Source: Haemaphysalis longicornis (Eukaryota; Arthropoda; Arachnida; Ixodida; Ixodidae). Taken from it: a DNA stretch of 64,000 nucleotides. The DNA is taken from contig CM023454.1 of the NCBI GenBank assembly GCA_013339765.2, forward strand, positions 59,845,860 through 59,909,859, read 5' to 3'. The notes below the pieces were generated by a model. The model did no database searches and had not been told where the DNA came from. It saw only the letters and a program-made list of their open reading frames with translations. Shown here piece by piece: positions 1-10,811 of the stretch. Each line of letters starts with the position of its first letter. Position 1 is the first letter of the stretch. Position numbers and translations under genes: made by a program.

Positions 1-2
1 AA

Positions 3-360
3 AGAGAAGGCCTAGGCGCCAAAGGTGACAAGGATATGCTCGAGTGGCAAAGGAAAAATGACGGGGAGGAATACAAAGAGTGGGAGATTGAACGTTCTTC
101 AGAGATTGAACAAATACAGCAAAGGGAGAAGGAAGAGGCAGAACTAGTGAGTCTAAGGAATGAGATAACTTTGTAACCCGATGCGGGGATATGCAGCCAA
201 GAAAGGTTTGAGCTGGAGCTCTCCAGAAATAACTGTTAGGAGCTGTCCAGAAAAAAAGGACAGTTTGAGCCGAGGCTCGAGAGAGAAGACCATGAGGAGC
301 AGTGTAGCAGCCAAAACGAGTTCAAGCTGGAGCTCGAGAGAAACAAGACTAAGGCGCCGT
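3..360 (+). pseudogene. gag-like coiled-coil remnant of an LTR element
   Basis: Frame 3 is open from the window edge to a TAA near 176 and encodes a charged Glu/Lys/Arg-rich segment (LEWQRKNDGEEYKEWEIE, then IEQIQQREKEEAEL). The following 180 bases, in a shifted frame, still show FELEL and FKLELERNK heptad-like pieces. This resembles the coiled-coil N-terminus of Gag in the Gmr1-like gypsy element at 46.5 kb (LERESAEQRAARAAERK). It is broken by stops and no nucleocapsid or pol follows, because a LINE begins right after it. Assignment rests on composition and resemblance only. Confidence 0.4.
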
Positions 361-620
361 TAACGAGCCGTGGAACGTCTTAGCCAGAGGGCGAAATATA
401 TACCATGGGGGTCAGAAACGTCGTCGAGGAGTGTGGGCTGGTGCCCCGAGCTGTCGTACGATTGGGGAGGTGCTGATTATTTTTAGCTCGGTAGCGGAAT
501 GCTCTGTGCAACAGTCGACGGGTGCAGCCAGAGCTGCCCGCACGGCCCTAGCACAAGCCAGGTGTCCAGCCTTATCTTCCCAGCCTCATCCACCAACGCA
601 GAGCTGGCTGGACTCTACTG

Positions 621-664
621 AGGGCCCACGTAAGTGGGCCCTCAGGGCCCACGTAAGTGGGGCC
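621..664 (+). repeat. 23-bp tandem duplication of a palindrome
   Basis: The unit GGGCCCACGTAAGTGGGCCC, an imperfect inverted repeat that could fold into a hairpin, occurs at 622-641 and again, slightly altered, at 645-664. It lies in the 5' part of the LINE, upstream of the ORF1 remnant. Confidence 0.8.
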
Positions 665-768
665 ATTATTCTGACTAACTCTCGGTCTTCCCTCCTCCTA
701 AGAACTGCCGACCCACCTGCAAGCTCCATCAGCTACGGAGAACGGTCGTTGCGTCCAAGCTTCAACCA

Positions 769-1074
769 TTGGAAGCCCAGGGGTGTCCACTGCGACTTCA
801 CTGGCTACCATCGCAAGTGGGCATCATGAGCAATAAGGTTCCACACGTCCTGGTCATAAAAGACCGGAATGACCCGATACTTTGGTATCTCGCCGAAGAA
901 ATTTCTGCCATTCGCCAAGCATTCGAGCTCATGCACTCTCTCCTTAGTAATATTCTACAGGATGACGAATGCATGGAATTCCTCACCAATTCACTCAAAC
1001 GTCCCCGTCCACCTATATCCACCGAAGAAGCTGCTGCATCCGCTTCCAACCCTCCCGAGAAGCGGCTAACGTAG
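769..1074 (+). pseudogene. LINE ORF1 C-terminal remnant
   Basis: An open frame of about 100 residues ends with TAG at 1072-1074, 7 bases before the ORF2 start codon. It reads MSNKVPHVLVIKDRNDPILW and continues with a hydrophobic/acidic stretch, ending in RPRPPISTEEAAASASNPPEKR. The Pro/Ser/Ala-rich tail and the position directly before the endonuclease fit the end of a LINE ORF1. No CCHC zinc knuckle is visible, so the identification is positional. Upstream sequence (431-829) is probably the rest of ORF1 in a shifted frame. Confidence 0.5.
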
Positions 1075-1081
1075 CTTAACG

Positions 1082-1770
1082 ATGGCAGACAACAATAACA
1101 CCCACATTGTACAGTGGAACTGTAGAAACGTTAACACCATTCGAACCCTCTTAATCCAATGGCTTTTGACTTGCCTTCGCAACCTCATGTAATTCTTTTA
1201 CAGGAATCGCGTGCTCTTAAAGGTATTCCTGGCTACCGTGTCCTACATGCGGCTTACGACAGCGATAGTGCCCCATTAGTTAGCACATACATTCGCCAGG
1301 GATCTTCGATTTGAGGTCATCGATGTACCCTCCCGTCTTGAGCGGTATCTCACTTGCGTTTACTATGTACCCAGAACACTCTCGCCCGTTGTTCTATCCT
1401 AATTTTTATAATCCCCCTAAAGAGTACACACTTTTCAAGCCACTTATTCACTTTAGTTCAAGGTTGTATCGCGACTGCGACTTCATTATAGGTGGGGACT
1501 TTAATGCCCCGCACATTATTTGGGGTTACCCACGCACCTTACGACCTGGCCGCATACTCAACGACACTTTAAACGGAGCTCAAAATGACAGTTTACAACA
1601 ACCCCCGATTCCATTACTCGCGAGGGTAACAAACATCAACAGTCGACCATGCAGACCTCACGGCAGGCCGGGGAGCGCGAGATGTCATCTGGAATGTTAC
1701 AGATGAAAGACTACTAAGTGATCATTACATTATTCAAATCACTATCCCTACCTGTATCCGATCACCTAAA
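1082..1770 (+). pseudogene. LINE ORF2 endonuclease (EEP fold), frameshifted
   Basis: ATG at 1082 opens MADNNNTHIVQWNCRNVNTI, the usual start of a LINE apurinic-type endonuclease, with the catalytic-core Asn in IVQWN. LLQESRALKGIPGYRVL follows in another frame; the Glu corresponds to the catalytic QE motif. FIIGGDFNAPHIIWG (about 1475-1520) is the GDxN motif, and LLSDHYII (1711-1734) is the SDH motif. So all four landmarks survive, spread over three frames. This domain nicks target DNA to prime reverse transcription. Breaks fall near 1160, 1300 and 1680. Confidence 0.8.
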
Positions 1771-3442
1771 CGTAAAATTTCGCTCACAAACTGGAAAATC
1801 TTTCGTGACATTCGCGACACCTCTCAGACGAATGGTAATCTCAAGAACTGGACTAAAACACTAAAACAGGCCCACAAACAAGCCACACAGGAATGTTTCA
1901 CTTCAGCCCCATCAGACAACCCAGACCCTTATCTTGTCCGTATCTGGAAGAGGAGAAAACGACTCTTGCGCGCCCTTCGCACCCAACCAAATAATAGTCG
2001 GCTAGCCGAGCGCGTCGCTGAATTAACGGAGCATATCAAAGAGCACTGTGCTACGCTGGCCAGGAATCAATGGAATGAAATTTGTAACAGCATCAACGGC
2101 AGCCTGGATCAGAAAAGAACCTGGCACCTACTCAGAAAGCCCCTCGGGCCTCATCCGGCCCCTGTTCCCACTCTTGAGAAGCACCATTCATTGCTGGGAT
2201 CGGACGCCTTAGCAACCCAGCTCCGGGACCTTTATATTCCTCCTCCTCTAGCTAGCCTTTATCCAAACTACATGGGCGCCTCCAATGCAGAACTCGATGA
2301 GCCTTTCACCCTTTGGGATCTCGAGTGGGCGCTAGAACAACTAAAGCGAAAGTCGGCCCCAGGTGAGGATCAGATTACGTATACACTTATACGATACCTA
2401 TCCGACAAGGACAAGGAACATTTTCTGGGCATTATAAACTCCCACTGGGAAGAAGGCACCCTCCCATCGTCTTGGAAGCAATCCATTATTACCCTACTAC
2501 CTAAGCCAGGCAAAAAACATTCCCTTGAAAATCTCCGCCCAATCTCTCTAACTTCTTGCCTGGGAAAGACCATGGAAAGGATGGTTTCTCAATCGACTTG
2601 AGGCCTATTTTGAGTCCACAGATTTCTTTCCTACTCAACAAATTGGTTTCCGCAAGGGTGTGTCTACCCAAGACCTCTTTTTCCTCCTAGCTCATGACTT
2701 TGACTCTCCTCCTCCTTCCCAGATACAGGCCATAGTGACCCTGGATGTGCGCAAAGCCTTCGATAACCTTGCCCATGATCCTCTCCTAAATATACTTGCT
2801 TCTACCGGCTGTGGGCCGAAAATGTACGGTTACATTGCTGCATTTCTGCGCGACCGCATGGCCAAGTTCCGTTCCCTGATTCGGTCTCCGATCCTTTTCC
2901 CATCACGCGTGGTACTCCACAGGGTGCTATTCTCTCACCCCACCCTTTTTAACCTCGGAATGGCGCCCCTGTCCCGTATTTTAGCATCGATCCCGAACCT
3001 CAAACATACATTCTACGCAGACGACCTTACTCTTTGGTGCACATCTGGGTCTCCTGGGTCAGTGCAGGACACCTTGCAGCAAGGTATCGATGCAGTCACT
3101 AGGTATCTCGACACTGTAGGCCTGTCTCCCGCACCTGAAAAGTCCGAATTGCTGCTCATTTCGAAAACTCGCTATCAGCGAGAACACAATCACCTGATCA
3201 CACTCACAATGGTAGGTCACCCCATCCCTCGCGTAATATCCTGCCGAATTCTTGGACTGCATATCCATGAATCATCTAATCAGGCTAATGTGGCTGCAAC
3301 AGTTAAAGTTTGCCATCAGCTTACCCATTTAGTGCGCCGCATTGTCAACAAGCACGCGGGGCTACATGAGGGTCAAGTTAGGCAGCTAGTACATGCCTTA
3401 GCTTTAAGTAAACTTCTTTATACAATTCATATCTTTCTCTGA
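1771..3442 (+). pseudogene. LINE ORF2 reverse transcriptase
   Basis: Frame 1 is open from about 1660 to 2601 and frame 2 from 2582 to 3442, so one frameshift near 2581 divides the RT. Motifs in order: KRKSAPGEDQI, LPSSWKQSIITLLPKPGK, ENLRPISLTSCLGKTMERM, QQIGFRKGVSTQDL, IVTLDVRKAFDNLAHD (first catalytic Asp), and FYADDLTLW at about 3011-3037 (the intact catalytic YxDD box). A damaged stretch at 2900-2945 replaces the usual GTPQG motif. The enzyme copies the LINE RNA at the nicked target. The catalytic residues are intact but the frame is not. Confidence 0.85.
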
Positions 3443-3444
3443 CT

Positions 3445-4593
3445 TGTCACCAAAGACATCAGATTGAGGTTGCACTTCATACACTGTATAAGACCGCCCT
3501 CAACGTTCCCATTAATACGTCCACTCAGCGCCTATACTCTACGGGGCTGTTCTTGCCTCTGGGAGATCTTATACAACAACATAAAGACCGGCAAATGGCG
3601 TGTCTTTCTAGCACAACACAAGGACACTGGATCCTTCACCAAGTTGCTCTCAAGCCTATTGACTTGCCTGTCATCACCCCTCCTGCGCCGCTCCCAGATA
3701 ACCTCAGGATAGCTCCCATCCCAAAAAACGTTGCAGCTGATACCAATCCAGGGAGACGATGTGCTCGCGTTGTCAATCATGTCCATCCAATTGATTCTAC
3801 GATAGTCTACACGGATGCATCACGGACGCACGTCGGAGCAGCCGCATATTCCATCGCAAGTGGCAATGAAGTAGTGACACACACCCTTGGTCCTTTCACT
3901 AATCCCCCACCTACAGCGACTCTAGAGACTCTCCCAATAATCACCAGTATCCAGGACCTCTCATTACGGCCCCCTAACCCCTCAGGATATACCATATACA
4001 CTGATTCAATGCAAGCTATTCGCGCCATTCACATGGGTAGGATTCCTGAAGAACTGCAGTATGATCTACGCAAAGCCTTAACAAAGCTACGTCCCCACAC
4101 TGTCACACTGAGGTGGATTCCTGGTCACGCTGGAATCCCAGGCAATGAGGTTGTGCATAACCTCGCCCGCGAACTTCTGCACCGGGCGCCTGGGATTCCC
4201 TGGCCTTATCCACCGACGTGGGATACTACTCTCCACTACAAACAAGAAATAAAGCTTCACTACAAGAACGTCAGAGAAACTCTTCGTACACTTCCTGTTC
4301 CAGACAAATCTCTAACAACCACGCAACTACGCATTCTTCGACGCGTACAGTTAAATACCATCCTTACACCTGCTCGTTCCTTCCTCTATCGTATCCGACA
4401 CTCACCAGCATGTCCCAATTGTCCCGAACCATACGCTAATTTAGAACACTGCATTTTCGCCTGCCCCATTGCAATTCAATCCCCACATTTTCCCCACCCA
4501 CCTCCTTCAACGTGGCGGACTTGGCTAGCGTCGGACCAGCTCTCGGACCAGTTGGCGTTGGTGAACCTGGCCCGGGACATTCTCGACGCTTAA
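3445..4593 (+). pseudogene. LINE ORF2 C-terminus: connection, RNase H and CCHC-like motif
   Basis: This frame-1 segment is open for 382 codons, one of the longest uninterrupted reading frames here, and is separated from the RT by a frameshift at 3443. IVYTDASRTHVGAAAYSI (about 3805) carries the first RNase H Asp, LETLPIITSI replaces the usual Glu helix, YTIYTDSMQAIRAI (about 3990) the next Asp, and RWIPGHAGIPGNEVVHNLAR (about 4110) the WxPGHxGxxGNE motif. The distal part has CPNCPEPYANLEHCIFACP, a cysteine-rich motif typical of the I/Jockey/R1 C-terminus. RNase H removes the RNA template from the hybrid. Confidence 0.85.
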
Positions 4594-4604
4594 TGTTGCG
4601 TTTG

Positions 4605-4637
4605 AATAAAGTTTTTTCCTCCTGCTCCTCCTCCTGG
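4605..4637 (+). terminator. LINE polyadenylation signal and simple-repeat tail
   Basis: AATAAA at 4605-4610 lies 12 bases after the ORF2 stop and is followed by GTTTTTTCCTCCTGCTCCTC-type sequence to about 4637. A pyrimidine triplet tail instead of poly(A) marks the 3' end of this LINE family. Confidence 0.7.
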
Positions 4638-4640
4638 TCA

Positions 4641-4973
4641 AGGGAGCTGCTCGCCACGCAGGGGTACCAGCCTCTCGGGTTGTGGTGTCATTCGAAGCTG
4701 CAAGGACTATGCTGGCCCGAATGGTCAGGCCACACTGGTATGTCCTGGACGCATCAGGAGAGACGCCCGGTCGCTCCTGCTTCGCCTGCACCTTAATTGA
4801 TGCAACGTAAGAGCCCGCCGACACCACCACCGCCGCCGGGCGTTCCACACCTGTCCGAATGCCCAGAGCCCGAGATGCTCGAGCACTTACTGTCCCCTTG
4901 AAACTAGCACGACACCGCGATGGAGGAACTCCGTTCCGCATTCCAGCGACTCAGTGCACCAAGCCACAAGCTT
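4641..4973 (+). pseudogene. unrecognised coding-like fragment with one internal stop
   Basis: Directly after the LINE tail, one + frame is open apart from a single TAA near 4807 and ends in TGA near 4973. It begins GAARHAGVPASRVVVSFEAA, has MVRPHWYVLDASGETPGRSC in the middle and ends TPFRIPATQCTKPQA. Composition is balanced and protein-like, with few low-complexity runs. I do not recognise the family. It could be a piece of an unrelated mobile element or an old gene fragment. The opposite strand is also largely open, so coding direction is uncertain. Confidence 0.25.
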
Positions 4974-6354
4974 GAAGATTTCCTTTTCCCCACGGAACCG
5001 GACACCTTACAACGGGAGGTATTCCAGCCCCTCCTAAACTTCCTAGTTGTGACATGACTAGTGCAGCGTTTGTAGCCGTCGAGCCTTGGACGAGATGAAC
5101 GCTACATAGACTGTGCCCCACTGTATTCCTTCCTTCCTCTTTCTTTCTTCCTTTCATTTAAACAACCCCTAGCTTCCCTGGACTGGGTTGTATGAGGCTG
5201 AACTCCCCGACTGAGTTCAGATATATCCGCAGTTCTTTTCTCTTCCCTGCTTCCTTAATAAGTCACCCTCTCCATTCCGGCAACCGAAGGTTTTGGCTAC
5301 GAGTTGGTACACGCGCGTGAGAGAGTGATGTTCACTGTGCGCATGGATCGCGGGGGCCACCCATTGCGCAGTTCTTACACTCGCGGGAGAGCGAGAGATA
5401 AGGTCCAGGGGCTGTCTTTCATGCTCTCCACACAGTCGCACGTGGCATTCAGGAATCATCTGGGCGATTGTCGCCTTTTACCCCCTCGGCGGACTGGTCA
5501 CGCTAATCGTTTAACAAGAAGTGTACTCTGACCGAGCATGCAGAGGCAGCATGCTGTAGCTTGTGTGTTTGGATAGTCGAACACATTTTGCATGTTGGGG
5601 TATTGTGTATTTTTTTCTTTGCGAGCCTTACGCTCCGTCTGTCTTCAAAGCACGCGAATGGAGTTTCGGCTGAAGGAGATTTTTTGGTGTGCACGTAGAT
5701 AAATTTTCGTGTTGGGCGCGCGTTCATTCTTTTCTTTAGTAGAGCGAACGGGTGTCTTTTAAGCACGTGAAATGTGTTTTGGCAGAGTATGCGTTTGTTT
5801 TCTGGATTGTCCCGAGAATGAAGTGCGCGATGTTTTTCGTTTTGCGTGTTTGCGCGTACGTGGGCCTAGGGTGTGCCTGTGGTGAGCACCAACGGTGCGC
5901 GAACACCTGGAACAGATCCGTGTGCGAGGTGGTAGCGCGTGAATGTGCGAAGTGCACCGGAATAAAAGTGCTCTGGCGGGACCTTGCCCGGGTTCGTTTG
6001 TGCGCGTTTCAATAATGCGTCGGAGCTGTACGACCACAGGAGCGCTGTCCCTCGTTGCAGACTTTTTTTTTCTAATTACCTGTTTAGTGTGTCGCCTGTT
6101 GATTGCGGTGTTTAAGTGTGGTGGCCTGTCGTTTGTGTAGGTTAGAACATTCTCGTAGAACTTTTCTTAGGGGAGCAGTGTCACAAACGGCCGGCCCCGC
6201 AACCAATAATTTCATTCCGGCGGCCCACAAGACGGCCTTGCCCGAAGGGGACGGACAATTGTTTCGCGATTCGGAACCTGAGTCTCCCCATCCACTTTGC
6301 CCGTGTTTTTTTTTCTCGTGCCTTTAGTTGTTGCTGCTCCAAAGAAGGCACGTC

Positions 6355-6372
6355 GGGGGGGGGGGGGGGGGG
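6355..6372 (+). repeat. homopolymer run of 18 G
   Basis: Uninterrupted (G)18 after GGCACGTC. It resembles an expanded polypurine stretch, but no LTR start is recognisable after it. Confidence 0.9.
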
Positions 6373-6475
6373 CATTTTGGCTTGCTTGACGCTATCCCGA
6401 CTACATGGGAGACGAGGTCAGTGCGGCAGGGTGAACCAGTATGGTTCAACTAAGGCGTCTGTGATTCCGGGAAGG

Positions 6476-6507
6476 CGACGTCCCAATAACACGACGTCCC
6501 AATAACA
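6476..6507 (+). repeat. two exact 16-bp tandem units
   Basis: CGACGTCCCAATAACA occurs twice back to back with no mismatch, probably a recent slippage event. Confidence 0.9.
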
Positions 6508-7478
6508 CGCAGATGCGGCGTGGTGGCGGGGGCCCAGGGAAAGCGAGAACAAATGCGCGGAACACTCTAGGGATCGGGCGAAGTTAATTTAAGGGGGTGC
6601 GATCGGCACCTTGCAGCAGTCGACTGGAAATTTTTCAACGAGCAGGACGCTGGCAAAAGTCTGGGGGTGACGCGGCTTTAGCGAAATTCGTCGGTAGACC
6701 GGCGGTGGAACAAGCAGAGCGTCATCTGCGGGATCGAGTTCCCCTCGTCCTCGCGGGTCTCAAGGCCGACCACACTCCACACCCCGCATCCCCACAAAAC
6801 GTAAGCGGCTGTGCGGCGATGCCAACTCCACTGCGCTGTGACATTCAAATATTCAGCTCGCGGTTAACCATAGCCACGCCGAGGGTTAAGACGTATGCCT
6901 CCTACTAGTTTTTAGTGTGTCGCGTACTGCTTTCGTACCTGCTATGATTTTTTTGTTGTGGATGCTTAGCGTTAACATGTAAGCCTCCACAGAGAGTGTG
7001 TCTCTGTAATATACGATTGTGTATTTGTTTTTTCGTTAGTTGTTGCTTGTCTAGTTATCGCTCTGCGTTAGCCGCCGAGAGCACATATTGTACCGCATCT
7101 CCCACTTAGTGCATGCGGGCACAAAGGCGTGTCTGCGTAAAATTGTTTTTAGTAAAGCGCTGTCTCACCCGATGTAATCTCATCTTGTTCATGCACTAAA
7201 ATATATTTATTTTACCGCGTAATTGTGTACCCCTGTGAACACTCATTTACTCCAGAAACTCCGGCACGCGCACGGGCCTGCCACCCTGCAAATATGGATT
7301 CCTGTTGTCGCTCCTCTATTGTTTCACGAGCGCGAAACGAGGCTTGTGACAAATATGTTTGCTGATTGTTCAGTTTCTCTTGTACTATGGGCGATAGCTT
7401 GTGTTAGCTGGTAATTCTCAATGCAACTAACCAATTCCCTGCATTCCCTCGAGCAAGTTTCTCTGGTTTTAGTGCAAT

Positions 7479-8045
7479 TTACATTTGGGTAATTAAACTC
7501 TCCGAATGTATAAAATCTGCATGGGTATACTTTTTCTGAAGATGGTTTAGAGTATTGTTAAGGCATCTAACGAAATCCCATTTCCGTGTCTTCAAAAATG
7601 TAAGATTAACAAGTATGGGAGCGTTTTTCTCGGGGACGATTTTACCCAGACGGTGTGCTCTTGCTTTTTGTGTTGGGTCGATGGGTACATTAGGATTGGT
7701 CTCACACAGTTTGGTCACGGCTTTCTTACTGTCAATCTATTTATCTGATTTGCTCTCTTCGATGCCGAAAAGTAAATAGTTGCGGCGCACCTTATCTTCC
7801 GATTCATTGATTCTGTCAACGATATTAGTCATAGCTTCGGTGGTTTTTGTCGTATTTGAAATAAAGTTTGCAACGTCGGTTCAAATTTCAGGAGTGGAAG
7901 AACAGCCAGTTTCTGTTTTTGCAATGGGAGTCATGAAATCATTCAGTCTATATTCTGTAGAGGCTAAGCGGCTCTTGATAGCTTTTAATTCAGAAATATT
8001 TGAATGGTGGCCGGTTTTTAGCTTAACATTTTCTTATTTGTAGTT
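7479..8045 (-). pseudogene. CR1/L2-type LINE ORF1 fragment
   Basis: Reading leftward, the first part is a heptad-like segment (ISELKAIKSRLASTEYRLND), then VDRINESEDKVRRNYLLFGI, the hallmark join between coiled coil and RNA-binding domain in LINE ORF1 proteins of CR1/L2 type. It continues KARAHRLGKIVPEKNAPILV and NLTFLKTRKWDFV, matching the conserved HRxGK and PILVxF...K features of the RRM-like domain. Two in-frame stops interrupt it. The protein would bind LINE RNA. No ORF2 follows on the left, so the fragment is isolated. Confidence 0.7.
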
Positions 8046-8214
8046 TCGGTTCAACAAGGGCCATTAAATGCGCTACATGTGGTGTGACCAGGATTTTTTT
8101 CCACGTTTCGGGACACTGTTTGCTCAGCGTTTGCTATAAACATCGACTGCTAGATTTTTTCGCAAATAAAGGTTCGTTTGTACGCACCTGCAGAATGAAC
8201 CGTAGCTGGGTTAG

Positions 8215-10330
8215 GCGTTGTAGCATGTCGAAGCAGCGGCCGAGCCATGAGCCGTGGTGACAGTGCTAGCTGGCCTAAAGGGCTAAATCTGGATTGTATA
8301 TCTTGACGACGTTGTGTTATTCGCCCGAGCTTTTGACGAACACTTTTCAAGATTGGAGCCTGCACTCTAATAGATTCGTAAGTCTGGAATAACGTTGCAT
8401 ACTTAAAAGTGCTGCTTCGCCTACGAGGAACTCAAGTATTTGGCCACGTAGATCCTGCTGCTTCCAATGCTGCCAACGTAAATTTTGAATCGGCCAAAAC
8501 TTTATCCATAGCGAGCCTCCCAAGGCCGAAAGACAAAAAAGGGTGAAAGATTAAGACTGTGCTCGTGCCAGAACTTTGTCGCAGACTTCCCATGCATTGC
8601 AGAGCCCCTCACGCACTTGGCTAAAATTAAAACCCCTTTTGAGCTGCACAAATGCCCAACAGGAAGCATTCTGCGCGCTGCTACCACACCTGCAAAGCAC
8701 AGCTCTGCTTGCTCATTTCGACCTGAACGCCACACGAATATGGGCACTCCCGCCACTGATATAGACTTGTGTGCGGTCGTCGTTGAAATGCAAAGCTGTT
8801 GTGAAAAATGAATCCCCTATGCCAGGCGCGCTCGGCTGAAGGGATAGAAAACTACTGGGCTTCTTGTAAACAGTGCCTAGATATTAAAAGGACAATTTAA
8901 AATTTCCCCATACGTGTATAGTACACCGTTCAAGGTTGTAACAGACTACGATGCATTGGGTTAGCTCGCCAATAGGAAGGACGTCTATGGCAGTCTCTGG
9001 AGTTAGAGCGTGTGCCTGGAAGATTTTGACATTACCATTGTCTATAGACCCGGCCGGAAACATTCCTCGCCCACAGTCTGCCTCGTGCCCCCATGGAATA
9101 ACCACCACAAGCATCCAATGAAGACGGCCCGTTCTTCGGAGCACTGATGGAGATTGACCTAGCCGCCAATAGGGTGGCGGCCAGGGCTTATGCATTATGA
9201 TCGACTACCCCAAAATACGCAACGTCGTCGAGCCAGGGGCCTGCAAACGCAACTCATTTGCATTAAACCTAAAAAAGTTCGACCTCGTAAAGAAAAAGTT
9301 TAACCTTGAATGGAAAACAAAGTATCTTCCTGTCATGCCCACCGACCATCGTCCCGAAATTATATAAGCGTGCTAACAGCGACCAGTCTTCCAGACATCT
9401 CTACACAGTATGCATGATTAAAACAACTAACGCGAAGTAGCACTGTCTCCGCCTAGCATCCGATGTCTCTTACTACAGCCGCAGCTGCTGGGACTGCCAG
9501 CCACAAAAAAAAGCCGAGGACGAGACCGGCCGGACTTCGATAGCAGATCACCGTCTTTTTCAACCCATTCGAAAACTTATAATGCACCTTCTTGCCCCGT
9601 TCCCTGCGTCATCTTCTGAGAATAAGTGGATTGTCATAGCTAAATACTCTTTGACGCGCTACGTCGAAACACCAGCCTTCCGACGGGGCTACTCAAAACT
9701 CGCAGTTTTTATCCACCTAGTTGGGGTGCGATATGGGGCCCCTGATGTAGTCATCGCTGACGCGTCACGGCTTCCAGTGCAGAGCTCTTGCGAGGCGTCG
9801 TACGCTACTGCAGCATGGCTCACCGGGGAGCGACGCCGTACCACCCCCAAAATAAGGGTGTAACCAAACGCCTAAACAAAACAAATGCGGATATGAAGTC
9901 AATATACGTCAGAAAACTACCCAGATGGCTTTATCGGAGCTTGTCTATGGAAGGCCGCTGACTTCGACGCTCGAAGCCATGCTCCCGCAAATGGATGACT
10001 ACAACCTCAGCACGGACGTTTAGGCACACCTAAACGTGCGGACGCCTCATGTCAGCTTGCCAGAGTTCCTATAACGGACCAGCTGCTAGTGGAGGCCCGA
10101 CGAGACACCAAACATCACCCAGGTGATCTTTTGTAGGTTTCGTCCCCGATTTGACTAGGCGGACTCAGTGAAAAGCTCCATAAATGGTTTTTCGATGTCT
10201 ACAGAATTCAGCGACCCATTGGCTAATTTCTGAATCAGGTTGGTTCCTAAGCTGAATCCGGCATGTCAACACAAGCACGCCGCCTGAAGTCGTTCAACTG
10301 GTCTGCCTGAAGCTCTACTAAGGAATATGA
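8215..10330 (+). pseudogene. gypsy A1 pol remnant (RT end, RNase H, integrase)
   Basis: IVYLDDVVLFARAFDEHF (about 8293) keeps the catalytic YLDD that copy A2 has lost. FAYEELKYL and PRPKDKKG match the connection. At 8905-9060 the RNase H end shows VYSTPFKVVTDYDALG and later RPGRKHSS-like pieces, clearly parallel to A2. At 9575-9860 MHLLAPFPASSSENKWIVIA and RYGAPDVVIADAS align with the integrase core, and the bases at 9868-9900 match its conserved TERLNK helix in shifted frame. The terminal domain continues to about 10200. No stretch longer than about 95 codons is open. Confidence 0.8.
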
Positions 10331-10403
10331 TGGACGTTTTTTGTTTCCTTTGGACGGTTGTTTTGTTTTCTACTTGTGGTTGATGCACTCTCAAAGGGGA
10401 TAT

Positions 10404-10811
10404 TGCCACGTATCCCGCATTGCGCTTTAACTCTATTTTATTTTGCCATTCCGCTGCTCCCGTCCCTGGTCCGTGTTCAAAACAAAACGCGTTTCATGTT
10501 TGTTTTTTTGCCGAACGGGTTATGTTATTTCATAGCTTCATTGTTTCGCCCGGTCGTCACGGGAGTCGCATAATCTTTGATATCCCCTCTTCATCATGTA
10601 ATTCGACGCTTCGAGAATGAATTACGCTTAAAGACAAATCCTTTGCATGACAGATGCTGCGGAATTTGGTTCGCCAACTCTTGGGTCAGCACGTCTGTTC
10701 GGTGACGGCTGCATCGAGGTATGTGTATCTTTTAAATTGTTAATGGCGACAACTTCCTAAGTAGACTTGTTTTTCCTCCTAGACGTCGGCATCATTTATG
10801 GCTATGTGACA
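10404..10811 (+). repeat. 3' LTR of gypsy copy A1
   Basis: Begins TGCCACGTATCCCGCATTG after a purine-rich CAAAGGGGATAT and ends TATGTGACA. By eye it follows the A2 LTR (TGCCGCGAATCATGCATTG ... CTTCGTGACA) throughout, including the late AAACTTGTTT-like segment, at 408 bp against 419-420 bp. Divergence is high, so the alignment is by landmarks. Confidence 0.75.

Larger units (their letters stand above)
431..4640 (+). mobile_element. I-type non-LTR retrotransposon (LINE), nearly full length
   Basis: The order is an ORF1 remnant, then ORF2 with endonuclease, reverse transcriptase, RNase H and a terminal Cys-rich motif, then a polyadenylation signal and a CTC/TCC-rich tail. An RNase H domain after RT in an EN-bearing LINE is typical of the I group. 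ORF2 reads through at least four frames, with breaks near 1160, 1300-1310, 1680, 2581 and 3443, so this copy is inactive. The 5' limit is approximate: ORF1-like reading frames begin near 431 and gag debris precedes it. Confidence 0.85.
4974..7478. other. unassigned GC-rich stretch
   Basis: About 2.5 kb with no reading frame that I recognise; open frames are short (60-100 codons) and overlap on both strands. It contains a 16-bp tandem repeat at 6476-6507 and a run of 18 G at 6355-6372. The 6.2-6.8 kb part is notably CpG-rich compared with the AT-rich DNA after 10.8 kb. This could reflect a young insertion or a former regulatory region, but nothing visible decides it. Confidence 0.5.
8215..10811 (+). 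mobile_element. Ty3/gypsy element A, old 5'-truncated copy (A1)
   Basis: Order and spacing match the better copy A2 (59.05-61.74 kb) along the whole length: the end of RT, connection, RNase H, integrase, then a 3' LTR. It starts inside the RT and lacks gag, protease and 5' LTR. Frequent indels and stops indicate that it is much older than A2. Because the 5' end is missing, no target-site duplication can be tested. Confidence 0.85.

Noticed and set aside
5503..6140. Overlapping 60-90 codon frames on both strands
   Set aside because: Short, mutually overlapping, no motif; composition is explained by CpG- and T-rich DNA.
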